From Spiroplasma endosymbiont of Lasioglossum villosulum (GTDB taxonomy: Bacteria > Bacillota_I > Bacilli_A > Mycoplasmatales > VBWQ01), in assembly GCF_964020195.1 (NCBI RefSeq), contig NZ_OZ026539.1, positions 1,244,299 through 1,308,298 on the forward strand: a stretch of 64,000 nucleotides of DNA. The letters run 5' to 3'. Positions 18,753-30,703 of this stretch are shown piece after piece; the stretch's first letter is position 1; every line of letters starts with the position of its first letter. The notes under the pieces are model-generated. The model was not told the origin of the DNA. It ran no database searches and saw only the letters and a list, made by a program, of their open reading frames with translations. The translations under genes and the position numbers were made by a program.

Positions 18753-20459
18753 ATGGCTTTTATTAGTAGTTATGCACAACTGAATAAAAAATATAATCTT
18801 AATTTTAGTGATAATAATTATGGTTTTAGTTGAGATATTTTTAAAGCATTTGTTGGTGATGAATGAGCAGAATATTTTACTACTAATTGTTTTTATCGTT
18901 TTATACCAACAGCACGTGGAACAAGAAAAACATGAAACTGCTTAGCATTTGATTTATTTATATGTTGTAATTTTAGTGATAGTAGTGTTCAAGAAGTAAG
19001 ACGCTATGAAAATACTCATAATGAAACTACAATTGGCGCTTTAATGAATGTTTGTCAAGTTTTATTAGATGAATATAATATTAATTTATTACCTAATAAT
19101 CCACATGGTATTAAATGAAAAATAACTAAGGATGGTGGTTGTATTATTTTTCCTAATAATCAACAAATTGACTTTATTGGTTATACTAATGGTAATAAGA
19201 TTTTTGGAAAAGAAGCAGGTGGTTCAAGTTTTTTAGGTTCAAGAACAGATGAAATTATTATGGCAGAAGAAAAAGAAACATTAACTGAAAAGCAATTAAC
19301 ATATCGATATGAACGTTTACAAAACTCTATGTTTAGAAGTAATCGTATTAAAGTATCAAAAGAACCTATTAAAGAATGAAGTTGAACGTTTATTGATAAA
19401 AATATATATAGTCCTAATTTTGGAAAAAAGATTACTCGCTTTTTTTATAAAAGTTTCTTTATTACTTTTACATGTAATCCTTATGATAAATATCATCCAT
19501 TTTATTTAAAATACTGTACGCCATTTTTACCATTAAATGATAAAGTGATGGAAAATCTTAAAAAAAATGGCAAAATTTATTATGAAAATCAAGATATGTT
19601 TAGTGGTTTAGGTTTATTTGTTTTAAGATTTACTATTCAACCATTTTGAAATAAATTACCAGATATTCAAAAAAGAACATTATTAGAAATGAAAAAAAGT
19701 AATCCTGATGAATTTAATACTGTTTTTTATGGTTTTGAATTTTTAGATAGTGATGCAACAATTTTCCCATTTCAAAAAACTGTAAAGTGCTGACAACCAT
19801 ATGATTTAAAAGAATTTTATAATTCAAAAAAAGATATGTATAAATTTGATTTTTATTCAGTTGGTGTGGATTGAGCAACTGGTCATAAAGACCATACTGT
19901 ATTTATAGTAGTGGGTTTTAAAGAATATAATAATACTGGTTATTATGATGCTTATATTATTTGTGAATTAGTAGTTACTCCAAATCATTTTATAAATGAA
20001 AATGAAAAAATTAATGCTTATGTTAATGAAATTTTAGGATTAATTGATAATTTTGAAAATTTTGAACAAGCAATTTATTTTTATGATGATAAAGCACGAA
20101 CTGCCATTGATTGATTAAATCAAAAATTAATAGATGAACATAATACTATTTTAATCACACAAACTGCTATTAAACATGCTTCAAATTTAAATCAAGAAGC
20201 AGGATTAACTAATAGAGTAGTTTGAATGAGAAACATTATGAGTTATGGAAACTTTTATGCAAATAAAAATGATTTACCAAAGACTACTCAATGTTTAGAA
20301 GAATTACGTTATGACCAAACCAAAACTAACATTCCAGACAAAAATATGTACCAAGACCCATATGATGCTTTATTTTATGTACTGTATCCATATAAAAATG
20401 TAATTAGGGGTAAAAATAATGCTACTGTGAAAAAAAGCATCTTCACATTTGCCATATAA
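18753..20459 (+). CDS. terL: phage terminase large subunit
   Basis: 568 residues; AGGGAG precedes the ATG. The ATPase half has a Walker A-like TARGTRKTWN (residues about 48-57) and a Walker B-like DEIIMAEE. The nuclease half has three acidic clusters of the RNase-H fold: GVDWATGHKDHTVF, YFYDDKARTAI and YQDPYDALFYV. It cuts concatemeric DNA and drives it into proheads. It is the only long plus-strand gene of the phage. No small terminase subunit was recognised. Many TGA-Trp codons, so it is expressed only under the mollicute code. Confidence 0.9.
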
Positions 20460-20609
20460 TAAACAATTTAAATATAGTTAATAGTATAGGTATCACAAAA
20501 TAAACGACTTTAATTTAGGCGTTATTTTGCATTTAAAAGCATACTTGTAAAAATAATCAAAAATAGTACAATTTATAAATAAAATCAAGGAAAAAAGGAG
20601 TAATTTAAT

Positions 20610-20904
20610 ATGAAAACATGAATAAAAACAAATTTAAGTAAAATAACATTAGCATTAGCACTAACTGGTGCAGTAAGTGGAGTAACTGGTTTAATAATTG
20701 GTTCAATATCACATCATAAAACTAATGATTTACAATATTATTTAGGACATCAGTATAATGTTTACTGGGGGGGCTGGAACAACTATATGGTCACATAAAA
20801 CAAATGATAAACATAAAATAGAATTACATTTTGACATTAGACCAGAAAATAGTGATGACATAAAATGGGATGGTGTTTATCCTGAAGGATATTTTGATAA
20901 TTAA
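20610..20904 (+). CDS. small exported/membrane phage protein with a G7 frameshift site
   Basis: AAAGGAG precedes the ATG. An N-terminal hydrophobic signal-like segment (residues about 10-35, LALALTGAVSGVTGLIIG) leads to a run of seven G at 20767-20773. The direct frame stops at 20798 (62 residues). One G fewer opens a frame to 20904 giving about 97 residues ending in an acidic tail (EGYFDN). The G-run is striking in such AT-rich DNA. Phase variation, programmed slippage or a sequencing indel are all possible. Confidence 0.55.
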
Positions 20905-22928
20905 ATTTCTAAATTTATATAAGAAATATTTTCATTATATTTATCAAATAAATTAATATTTTGTAAGTTTATTTCTTGTTTATCAGTAATTAAAATAAAA
21001 TCATAATTACCAGCACCAAATATACCGCTAATTTCAATCCGATTTAAATTATTAATCGGATTTTCTATTTGTAATTCAAATTCACTAGTATTATCAATTT
21101 GTGCAATTTCTTTATAAAATTCTAATTTAGAAAATAATTGAGATTTATTTGAACCGTATAAATTTAAAGCATTTTTAATTTTACTTTTATCAATAATTGC
21201 TCTTGTAAAGTATTTTCCATATTCACCATTACCTAATGTTCAGTCAGCAGGAATTAATGAAGGTATATTATTACTTTCTAATTCGTTTGTAATAGATAAT
21301 CAATTAAATTGATTATCATCAAGTTTAAATAATTCATTTTGACTAATATCATTATTTTTTAATTTAATATTATTTATATCTATAAAATCAAAATATGCAG
21401 ATTTTAATATAACTTTTACGTCTTTAAATTGTCAAGTATCATTTTCACTAGGATGTATTGGACTTGATTTTAATTCAAAATAGTATGGTAACAAAATTTT
21501 ATTATCATCATTTAAACCTTTATTAATAGACATACTAGAATAAATATTATTTGATAACATAATAAATATTTGTTTAAAAATGTTAACTTGTTCTAAATTA
21601 ATATAATCTGGATAATCTAATTTTCATTGTTTAAATAAATTAGTAATAACATCATCAGGTTTTTGTCCTTCAAATTTTTCTTTTAACTTTGCAATTTTAT
21701 TATCCGGTTTACCATTATCTTTATAGGTAGCACCATCAAAATTTCTATTGTAGTTATATGTGTAACTTAGCATATCTAATAATAATTGTTGTAAACTATC
21801 ATTAGTTGGTGCATCTTTAATTTCAATTTCAATGTCATCAAATCTATTATTAGTTACAACATATTGATAAAATTGACTTTCACCCACAAAATCTCAAACT
21901 TCTTTATCCTTTAATTCTTTTTGACTTTTTAATGGTCATTTACCACCTAAAACATTACTAAACTCATATCCTAATCAAGCATGAGTTACTCTTGCATTTT
22001 TAATAACTTCTCTTCTTGTTACAGAACCACTACTAATTTTAATTAAATCTAAAACTGATTTTTCTTGTCCAATAAATTGTTTTGCTAAATTTCAAGGTAA
22101 GATTTGTTCACTAAATCATTGTTGTAATATTCTAACTTTTGGTTGAGTTTCAATAGGCATTGATAATAGCGGAAATGCTATCTTATCTTTAACAAATAAC
22201 TTTGGGTATACTTCCATATTATCAACTTCACCAAGTACCTTTATATTGCCAAAAATCATGCTTCTAGGGGCTTTAATTTTTAAACCAATAACTTTTGTAT
22301 CTTTATCTAATGGTTTTTGTAATTTAATAATGATTGGATAACCATCTCTTGTTTTAAAATCTTTAATTTTAATAATAGTAATACTTTTAGTACTTCTTGT
22401 TTTTGGGTTTTGATAAGGTTGTGAATAATTATTAATAATATATAAATTATCAATATTATTTTCAGTTAATGGTTCATTAATAGACACAGCATACAATTTA
22501 AATTGATTTAATAAATTTATTTCTTGAAATATTAAATTTTTAATATCAGTCATACTATATTCAATAGTATTATCATTAATATTAGTACTTGCTCTTTGAT
22601 TTAATTGCATAGTAAAGTCTGATGTTTCAACAGCAGTAGTTTTTAATACTTTTTCAATATCAATAAAACCTATTTTAATAGTATTTGCTGAAAATCTTAA
22701 ACTATTATTTTCATTATTTTTAAATAAACGTTCAATTTCATAAATATATAAAGTTCTTAGTTTAAATTCATCATATGCTCTATTAATATCTGGGTCACTA
22801 GTAGCGCGCATCATATTAGTAAAGTCATAAGGAATATTATCAATTAAATAATCATTTTCTACTTCTGCTTGATTAAGTTTAGTTTGTTTCTGTGGAAACT
22901 TCGTTTGTGGTTTGTTGTTGTTTTCCAT
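20901..22928 (-). CDS. phage structural protein candidate, 675 residues
   Basis: Last gene of the leftward structural block; its stop overlaps the plus-strand gene at 20904. The ATG (GGAGAG upstream) lies inside the 3' end of the portal-like gene, so the two are coupled by a 50-bp overlap. Asn/Ile-rich, with predicted beta structure and no membrane segment. Its position directly after the portal would suit a connector, tail-knob or head-tail protein, but I recognise no motif. Confidence 0.75.
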
Positions 22929-24120
22929 TGTTCTCTCCTATTAATTGGTTATTTTCTGGATTAAATAATTTTAACTTAACTGTTAAATTATTAATTTCTT
23001 GTTCATCATTAATATTAAATGTTTTACTATTTAATAAGTCTTTATCTAAACGTACTAATATTTGAATAAATTTAAGAATATCAATATTAAATTGTCATAA
23101 TTTTTGTTCAATATAATTAATAGTTGAAATATTTACTGCTGTACTTTCGGGAACTGATTGTTGTGCTGATTTCTTTTGACTTGGTATATGAATACCACAA
23201 CGTTTAAATATTTCATTAACATTTCAATCATATATATCAGTTAAATTTTTACCTTTAAAATTACTATTTGTCATATTGATATTTTCGTTTTGTTCATTAT
23301 TATCTCCACCACTTTTAAATATGTAGTTTTTAGTAACTAATGTTCTTACTGCTTCTTCTAATCTTGATTGAACATTACCATAAGTTTGACTAAAAATAAA
23401 CTTTGGTGAGTTTAAAATAGTATCTAAAACAATTTGTTCATAAATAACATCTAATGCTTTAATTTTATCCATTACTTTATCACAATCTGCTAATTCATTT
23501 GCTTTATTTCGCATAATTGCTATTGGTATATACTTAATATTTAGTGTTTGTTCTTGTGCTAAATTAGGGTTATTAATGAATGATTTAAAATCTAATGGAA
23601 ATTGTTTTTTATTATCATTAATACTATAAATTGCACGATTAATTGTTACTTGTTCATTGTTTAACGTATAAACTTCAAATAATCTTACAGTTTGCGCATT
23701 TTGTTTATAACTATCATAAAAAATAGTACATTGAATTAATTTACCAGTAATATCATAAACTCTTTGTTGAATATCTACTACTTGAAAATATAAGTCATCA
23801 TTAGCAATATAAATTAAATAACCACTAATTCCTAATTTACTTAATTTAAAAATAGAATTTCAATTTTTTCTGTAAAATTCTTGTTGAATTAAGTATTGTT
23901 TAATAGTTTCATTATTTATTTCTAATGGAGCATTATATAAATTAGCATTATTTTCTGCCACAAAATCAGTAAAATATGTCTCATGATTAAAATCATTAAA
24001 ACCAAAATAATTTAAAATTGAAGCATGCGTACTTTTGTGTTTATTAGTTAAAAATTTTACTTTTTCATTTTGATTATCACTAGTATTTGTTTTATCTCTT
24101 CTAAAAAATCTACCTAACAT
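22879..24120 (-). CDS. probable portal protein
   Basis: 413 residues, starting at the second Met where AAAGGTGG gives good spacing. Features resembling SPP1/HK97-type portals: an N-terminal lead followed by a wing-like beta region, IKYIPIAIMRNKANELADCDKVMDKIKALDVIYEQ (the pattern '-IPI-x-x-N-...-D-x-x-K-x-x-x-D', read across ~35 residues), and a long C-terminal helix region. A portal is needed beside terminase and capsid, and no other candidate fits better. Assigned by pattern, not by a decisive motif. Confidence 0.55.
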
Positions 24121-24138
24121 AATATTTACCACCTTTCT

Positions 24139-24261
24139 TTAAAATATTTGATTAATTTTTAATATAATTTTGACAATAATAAATATAATTAAGCCAGCAG
24201 TTGCAGATGATAGAATTACTCCAATTAAACCTAAAATAATTTTTATAATTTTAAAAAACAT
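24139..24261 (-). CDS. 40-residue single-membrane-span phage protein
   Basis: ATG with AGGAATA upstream, nested 4 bp before the end of the fibre-like gene. Almost the whole protein is hydrophobic (IILGLIGVILSSATAGLIIF) with lysines at both ends. It could be a holin-like or virion membrane peptide. Confidence 0.6.
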   Translation of the reverse strand: MFFKIIKIILGLIGVILSSATAGLIIFIIVKIILKINQIF

Positions 24262-24265
24262 AATA

Positions 24266-26350
24266 TTATTCCTGTAATTCTTCTAATTTTTTAAAAATAT
24301 AATCTCTACCCATACCCCACATTATTCTATTATTATAAATATTAATTTCAGTATCCGCATTAACATTATTATTTGATATTCATAAACTACTTTTTAAAAC
24401 ATTTGTATCTAATTGATAATAAAAATTAATTATTTGTCAACTATAATTTTTATTATTTTCTTTACTAGTATAATCACCAAAACTATAATATATTCTATAA
24501 TGTGTTTTATCTTTAAATATATATTCTATATGTGTAATATTATTTTTATCTACTACGACTTTACCTACTTCTTTTCAATTTGAACCACTTGGACTGGGTT
24601 GTGGTTGTTTTTCTAATATTTCATTAATGGCTTGTAATAATTTTTTATTTTGAGTTTTTAATAATTTATATTCATTATTTTCTAATAAATCTTTACAAAG
24701 TAATGAATTTTCTTCATCATTTAATGCAATTTCATTTGTTTCAGTATTATATTTAAAATAATCATTTGAAAATTTTTTATCTTTTATTTTTTCTTTTAAT
24801 TCATTAATAGCACCAGCAACAGTTTTATCAGTAGTTTCTAAATTAGGAATTTCAGTACCAATAGTATTTATAGAAAAAGCATATTTGAATTGGTCTTTAT
24901 CCATTTTATTGTCTAATTTTTTATCTACTTCTTCTTTTTTATAATAATCAGATAAATTAGGAATTTTATTATTGATTTCATTAATTGCAGGAACGATTTG
25001 TTTAGAAACTGTTTGTAAAGCATCATCATTGATATTTTGCTTTTTATCTAATAAATTATTAGTTTCTAGTTTTGTGTAATAATCATGTTCAGTACTTTCT
25101 TCTGTTATAAATTCAGTTGGTGTATCTATTCCTTGATATTGATATATTTCTTCTATATCACCAATTAAATTAATTTTTCCATGTTCAGGATAGGAATTAC
25201 CATCACCCCTAAATTTTTTATTTCTATTGTCATAGTAAATCGTTCCGGTATTTAAAATTCTTTTATTTTGGATTTGTTCACTATACGTCATGGAATCAAC
25301 ATTTAGCAATTCAAATTCATTAAAAACATTATTTAAATAAATTTTAATTACTTTATAAAATTTCATAAAGTTATTTTCTGTTAAATATTGATAACTGATT
25401 TTAATAAAATATCATTTAAATATTTCTATATTATTATTTTCAACTTTTTTTCATAAAGGACTAGTTTCAATATTAAATCAATTATTTTTAACATCATTAA
25501 TATTTTCATTTGCTTTAATTAATTCAGTATTTAATTTGGTAATTTCATTTTCATTAGTAGTAATTCGTTTTTGTTGTTTAGCAGAAAAATCACAAGTTGG
25601 TGCATGTGTATAATCACCAATTTGTGGATTATTTTGTAATGCTTCGGGGGGTAATGTACCAATTTCATCAGGTCAATCTAAAATCATTGTTTCAGTTTCT
25701 TTATCATAATCAGTTGCAACATAACCTTTATTAATAAATTTACTAACAGGACCTCTATATATTTCATTTTCATTATCATCAACTAAATCATCATATAATT
25801 TAATTTGTTTTAATAATGTAAATTCTTTTTGTTGTTCAATTAATTCATCAACTTGATTTCTAGTATAAAATGCTTTTAAGTCAATTTTTTCAACATCTAT
25901 TTCATCATCATTATAACTTGAAAATATTTGTTTTAATTCTGTTAGTCTTGCCCATATTTTCATTCTACTAGGTGCTAAATCTCAAACATTAATTGTAGGA
26001 ATACTACTTGCACTAAATTGATTACCATTATTAAATTGAATAGTAGCATCAACATTAAATTCAATTGGTGTACGATTAAATACTCAATGTTCTACCATTA
26101 CATAAACCATATCTCTTAATGTTTCTTTAATTAATTCATCTTTAAAACTATCAAAAGGAAATTTAGATAAAATAAAATTAAGATAAGCATTAATATCATT
26201 TTGAGCACGAATAGCAAATGTTTTAAATCAATCATTAGCATTTGGTCATGTTTGTATATATTGCTGTGGCGTTTCTGTAATTTTTCCAGTTAATGGATAT
26301 CAGTTATTATAATTTTCAAGACTGACATCAGTTCAAAGTTTATTAATCAT
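24266..26350 (-). CDS. tail-fibre / receptor-binding-like phage protein
   Basis: 694 residues over many TGA codons; AAGGAA precedes the ATG. The middle carries repeats typical of phage baseplate and fibre shafts: [33 protein letters not shown] and [18 protein letters not shown], a trimeric coiled-coil pattern. These are separated by globular parts, and the protein ends in a compact Trp-rich domain. It probably recognises the host surface. Its gene follows the 572-residue protein by 3 bp. Confidence 0.65.
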
Positions 26351-26353
26351 AAT

Positions 26354-28072
26354 TTATCATTCCTTAAAAAATGCTTGTTTATAATGATGAGTATGTTTTT
26401 TTGTTTTTTTATGTGTTATATGTTCAATTTCTTTTTGTATTTTATTTTTACCTTTTTTTAAATTTTTCTTACTTTTTGTTACAACTTGACTATATGCAAA
26501 TTTTTCTAAATGATGTAATAATCCAGTACCAAATAAAGTATTAACACTAAATTTTAAACCAACATTTTTAAATGATTTGTTAATATTTTCAATAGGATTA
26601 TTAATAATATTTACTACTTTATGATAAGTTCTAATAGTTCTAAATATTTCTCTATATACTTTAAAACTATCTCTAATTACTTGTTGTACCACTGGTGGAG
26701 CAAATGCTATTGCTTTTAATCATTTATTATGATTAACTCCATAACCAATGTATCAACCACTATATCAACGATATCAATGAAATGGATGTATTTGAGTAAC
26801 AAAAGTTTTTGCTTTAAGAATACTATCAACAACTGTAATTGGTTTATACTTAGGATTACAATGATAAATAGTAATTGCACATTTATCTAATGACAAAGGT
26901 TGAATTTTACAACCCATAAATACTGGTGAATTTAATGGAATTAATTGTGCGTGTTTAATTGCTCTTTTTTCTGCACTAGTAAATAAATCAGTTGCTTTTT
27001 CTTTTAATTTCTGAATTTTTTCAAATACTTGTTTTTCTAACTTTTCAAATTTTTCTTGTAATTTATATATACTTTCTCGTATTTTTTCAAAATATGGTGT
27101 ATCTTTTCAAAATTTATTTAAACCTTTTTTTAAATAAAATTTAATATCAAAATATTTAAAAGTTTGATTTGCTTTTAAAACAAGTTGATGAATAACATTA
27201 TTTTTAAAATTAAATTTAATAGCATTAGCACGAATTTTTTGTAAATCTAAAATTAAAGTTTTTCCATATCTATTTTCTGTATGTATTGTATGAACTAAAT
27301 TTAATCAATCATGTTGATTCATTTTTAATACTTCTTTTAAATCAGTATTAAATTTTTTAAAAAAGTTATTTGCTTTTTCAATATCTTTAATTTTAAATTT
27401 AGGAGTTAATTGTGGACTTAGTTTTATTAATGTATTTTGTAATAATAAGTGTTCCATTAATTTTTCTGTTTCTAGTTTTTGAAAATTATTCTTATATTGT
27501 CTTTCAGCAACATATCCTAAATCTCGTAATACTGTTTCACGATTAGGAGTAAAACTATACTTCATTAAATAACGTTTATTACCAATAATTTTATCTGTTA
27601 AAATTTCTTTTCCACTTACTTGACTAATAATTTCTTGTAAGTTTTTTGCTTCTTTAATACCAACTTGTTCTAATGTTTTAGTTTTTTGTGCTAACTTAAT
27701 AAATTTAGTTGTACGATAACCACGACTAATTTTATTAAGTCCAGCAAATGCTGGTAATATATTAAAAAAAGTATTTAATGGTGTTACATTTCCTTTTAAA
27801 TAATCATAAACTTGATTAATAGTAAAATCAGTTAAAAATTCTACACCAACAGCACTAATACTAGCAATTAAATCACTTGCACCTAATCCAAGGGCTACAC
27901 TTTCACTTAATCCACCAGTAAAAGGAGCAAGTGCTACTGCTATAACTTGTACACCAATCATTTCTAAAATTTCTCATCAAAAACTTTTGTTTTCTTGTTG
28001 GTTACTTGTTCTAGTATGTTTTGGTTTATTTATGTTTAAAAGTATTGCTGTACTAGTTGTACCGATTGGCAT
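26354..28072 (-). CDS. 572-residue phage protein with hydrophobic N-terminal region
   Basis: AAAGGAA precedes the ATG. Residues ~35-80 are a glycine/alanine-rich hydrophobic block (IGVQVIAVALAPFTGG, ALGLGASDLIASISAVG). A basic helical region follows, then an aromatic patch (HPFHWYRWYSGWYIGYG), and a lysine/histidine tail (KKGKNKIQKEIEHITHKK). The mix of amphipathic membrane-active and basic parts would suit an internal virion or DNA-ejection protein. No family recognised. Confidence 0.7.
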
Positions 28073-28086
28073 AATATTAATTTCCT

Positions 28087-29268
28087 TTATTTAAGAGTTA
28101 TTTTAATTGGATTTGTTGTTCCTTTATAATTTAAGTCATTAACATTAGCAGTAATGGTTATATATAAGTCACCTGCTTTTTGTTTTTGATTACTTACATT
28201 AGTTTTTCCTTGTGCATCACTAAAATATTTAATAGTTGGATTTGTTAAATTAGGATTTAATGATTTAAGTTCATTAGTACTTTTTATTTGTGTATTTAAT
28301 TCACTATTATTGTTATTAACATTTGCAGTAATATCAGTTGTTAAACTTGTAATTTTAGTTTTTAAATCATTTTTATCATTATTAACAATTGCACATAACA
28401 TTCAGCGTGAAGTTGTTTCTTCATCTGTTATATAGGGTATTGATTCACCAGTTACTTCTCCACCAACTAAATATCTTCTTCCAACTTTACCATCAGCAAT
28501 ATCTTGAACATATACAACTGTATTTTGTAACATATATCTTTTCATTGCTCTTGGTGTTGCTAAAACAAAAGACATAATTTTAGTTTCATTATTATCAGTA
28601 AATGTCATATAATCATCCATTACAATTTGACATAGTACACCTTTGATGTATAAATCATTTCCATTTAATCTTAATTGTTGAGCAATTTGATTATCAGTAA
28701 TTAGACCTTTATTATTGGCTAAATAAACAATAGTATCATAAAGATTATTAGTAATAAAAAAACGACAATTATTACTATTTCTTAGTTGAAATAAAGTATT
28801 TCAAGCATCTAACATTGATTTTAAATATCCTAATGGTGTTTTATCAGTAATATCTATTTTAGTTGCATATTTTGCAATTACATTTGTATCATTATTTGCT
28901 AAATAATCTGCTAAGTCATTAGCAACTTCATATTGCATTGTATTTAATAAATTTTGTCCATTTTCAGCATTTAAATCAACATTAGCAATTATTTCACCCG
29001 CAACCGCTTCTTCTTTAATTTCTTTTAAAATTTTAACAGTTTCAGCATAACTAACATCTAATCCTTTGCTTTTATCATTTCATTTTAATACTTTAATTTC
29101 TAAATTTTTTGGTTTTTTAACTATAAATTCAATTTTTGTTGAATTAACCATTTCGATAGGAAAAAAACTTGCTCATGGTGAATTTGATTGTTTATAAAAT
29201 TCTATAAACTCTGGTGCTTCTACTAATTTTTCGGTATTATCTAAATTTTTATTGAATTGTATTGCCAT
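28087..29268 (-). CDS. major capsid protein
   Basis: 393 residues; AAAGGAA precedes the ATG. It follows a scaffold-like gene, the standard order for HK97-fold capsids. The middle (EEAVAGEIIANVDLNAENGQ, RFFITNNLYDTIVYLANN, GVLCQIVMDDYM, MSFVLATPRAMKRYMLQ) fits the spine helix, A-domain and P-loop regions of this fold. The last ~85 residues form a separate domain (LYITITANVNDLNYKGT, TNPIKITLK) resembling the beta-rich domains of Spiroplasma surface proteins, possibly a decoration or adhesion domain on the capsid. Confidence 0.7.
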
Positions 29269-29286
29269 TTTTTGATTTCCTTTCTG

Positions 29287-29661
29287 TTATAAATTATTAT
29301 TTTTTTTATAATCCAATAATGTACTTTTTATTGAATTTTGTTGATTTGTTATTATTGTTTGTTGTTTACCACCTGTATTAATTATTTCTTTAAATACTGG
29401 TTGTTCTTTAATAATTTTTTTAATAGTTTCTTCAATTTTTGAATTTTCTAAATTATTAGTTTTAAATTTTAAAAAATCATAAAATTCAGTTTTAACTTGA
29501 TATTTTTTAAATATATTAATTATTTCTTTTTCTTTAATTTCTTGATTAAGTTTATTTAACTTATTTTCTGCTTCATTAACTTTATTTTCTATTTCTTGTT
29601 GAGCATTATTTTCAGTTAAAGGTTCAGTTGTTTGTTGAACATTATCTTCATTTTCTAACAT
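29287..29661 (-). CDS. probable capsid scaffold protein
   Basis: 124 residues, acidic, Gln/Asn-rich, with a long coiled-coil (ENKVNEAENKLNKLNQEI) and a basic C-terminus, 18 bp before the capsid gene. Length, charge pattern and position suit a phage scaffold (GPO/gp20 type). AAAGGGTG precedes the ATG. Confidence 0.6.
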   Translation of the reverse strand: MLENEDNVQQTTEPLTENNAQQEIENKVNEAENKLNKLNQEIKEKEIINIFKKYQVKTEFYDFLKFKTNNLENSKIEETIKKIIKEQPVFKEIINTGGKQQTIITNQQNSIKSTLLDYKKNNNL

Positions 29662-29676
29662 TTACATCACCCTTTA

Positions 29677-29865
29677 TTATTTATTTTCTTTATTAATTTT
29701 TTCATTTAATTTTGCTAATTTTTTTTGATGTTTTATAATTTTGTTATTTGCTCTAACATGTTTTGGAGTTGTGATAAATCTTTTTAATAAAACAATAATT
29801 TCTCTGCAAATTAATGTTCCAACACTTGTTCCAATAATTATTAATTCATGTAAAAATTCTTTCAT
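29677..29865 (-). CDS. 62-residue phage membrane protein
   Basis: One membrane span near the N-terminus (ELIIIGTSVGTLICREIIVLL) and a strongly basic tail (KHVRANNKIIKHQKKLAK). AAAGGAAA precedes the ATG. Holin-like in layout, but position between small genes and scaffold does not decide it. Confidence 0.6.
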   Translation of the reverse strand: MKEFLHELIIIGTSVGTLICREIIVLLKRFITTPKHVRANNKIIKHQKKLAKLNEKINKENK

Positions 29866-29898
29866 CTGAATATTTTCCTTTCAATTGTTTATTTTTAA

Positions 29899-30057
29899 TT
29901 ATTCATCAAATTGACCACCATTAATTCTTTCAATCATTGATTGTGAATTACTTATAATTTCTACTAATACAGATATTTCTTTATTGAATTCTTCTATTCT
30001 TTCTTTATATGTTTTTATTTCCTGATTATAATATTCAATTATTTTTTCTTTATTCAT
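29899..30057 (-). CDS. 52-residue coiled-coil phage protein
   Basis: Very strong Shine-Dalgarno (AAAGGAGGTG) and an all-helical charged sequence (NKEKIIEYYNQEIKTYKERI). No function assigned. Confidence 0.65.
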   Translation of the reverse strand: MNKEKIIEYYNQEIKTYKERIEEFNKEISVLVEIISNSQSMIERINGGQFDE

Positions 30058-30073
30058 AAATTATTCACCTCCT

Positions 30074-30394
30074 TTATAAACTCATGTGATTATAATCTCA
30101 ATTTAATGAAGCATTATCATTATTTAATGGTACTTCGCTCATATTATCACTACCGTATTGACTAGTTGTTTCACTATTAATAGTAAATCTATTATCATTA
30201 ATTAATCTTGTAGTTTCATCATTAAATGATGTTTCTTGCATTTCTTGATTATGATGTGTTGTTTCCATAGGTAGTAAATTATTGATTATTTCACTTGCAC
30301 CAGCAATAATAGTAGGTACTGCATAAGCATTATTAAAATCATTATTAATTCCCATTGCAACACCACTTGATATTAAACATCCACCAGTAGCCAT
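30074..30394 (-). CDS. 106-residue phage protein, hydrophobic N-terminus
   Basis: Starts MATGGCLISSGVAMG and continues as a Gly/Ala-rich segment, then a polar Asn/Thr/Glu tail. The upstream Shine-Dalgarno is weak (AAGAAAG at long spacing). Its start lies just past a 22-bp perfect inverted repeat. Unknown function. Confidence 0.5.
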
Positions 30395-30415
30395 ATTACA
30401 AATCTTTCTTATCGC

Positions 30416-30462
30416 TTCAAATTTATTAGGTATTAACTCAGTTAATACCTAATAAATTTGAA
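30416..30462. repeat. perfect 22-bp inverted repeat with a 3-base loop
   Basis: Arms starting TTCAAATTTATTAGG (30416-30437) and the exact complement (30441-30462) around TCA. It covers the last codons of the IS-split gene. No T-run follows, so it is not an ordinary terminator. Confidence 0.85.
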
Positions 30463-30703
30463 ATACCATAAGCATTTAATGAAATATAAGTATCTCAATC
30501 CATTAATGACTGATGTTCTTGTTTATTTAATAATAATCATGGAGGACCCTCAGTTGTAGTTGTAGTAGTTATTGGCATTGGTGTTGTTGGAATAATAGGA
30601 TTAATATTATTTTCTGTTCATTTACTATAATTTGCTAAACCAATTGTTCCTAAACCTAATAAAATTTTTTTAGAACTATTAATTAATTTGCTAAATTGTA
30701 AAG
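30426..30703 (-). pseudogene. 3' fragment of a phage gene split by IS30
   Basis: An open frame starting at the IS border encodes a hydrophobic stretch (ILLGLGTIGLANYS), a Thr-rich linker (PTTPMPITTTTTTEG) and a tail ending GINWVNT. It has no start of its own. It is probably the 3' part of the gene whose 5' part begins at 31967, but the two parts are one base out of phase once the IS and one duplicated AAG are removed. Confidence 0.5.

Noticed and set aside
19309-19509. Plus-strand 66-codon ORF inside terL (and its copy at 36894)
   Set aside because: Wrong frame; the terminase frame with TGA as Trp is continuous through it.
28389-28577. Plus-strand ORF opposite the capsid gene
   Set aside because: Antisense shadow, rich in His/Leu from complementary Asn/Glu codons.
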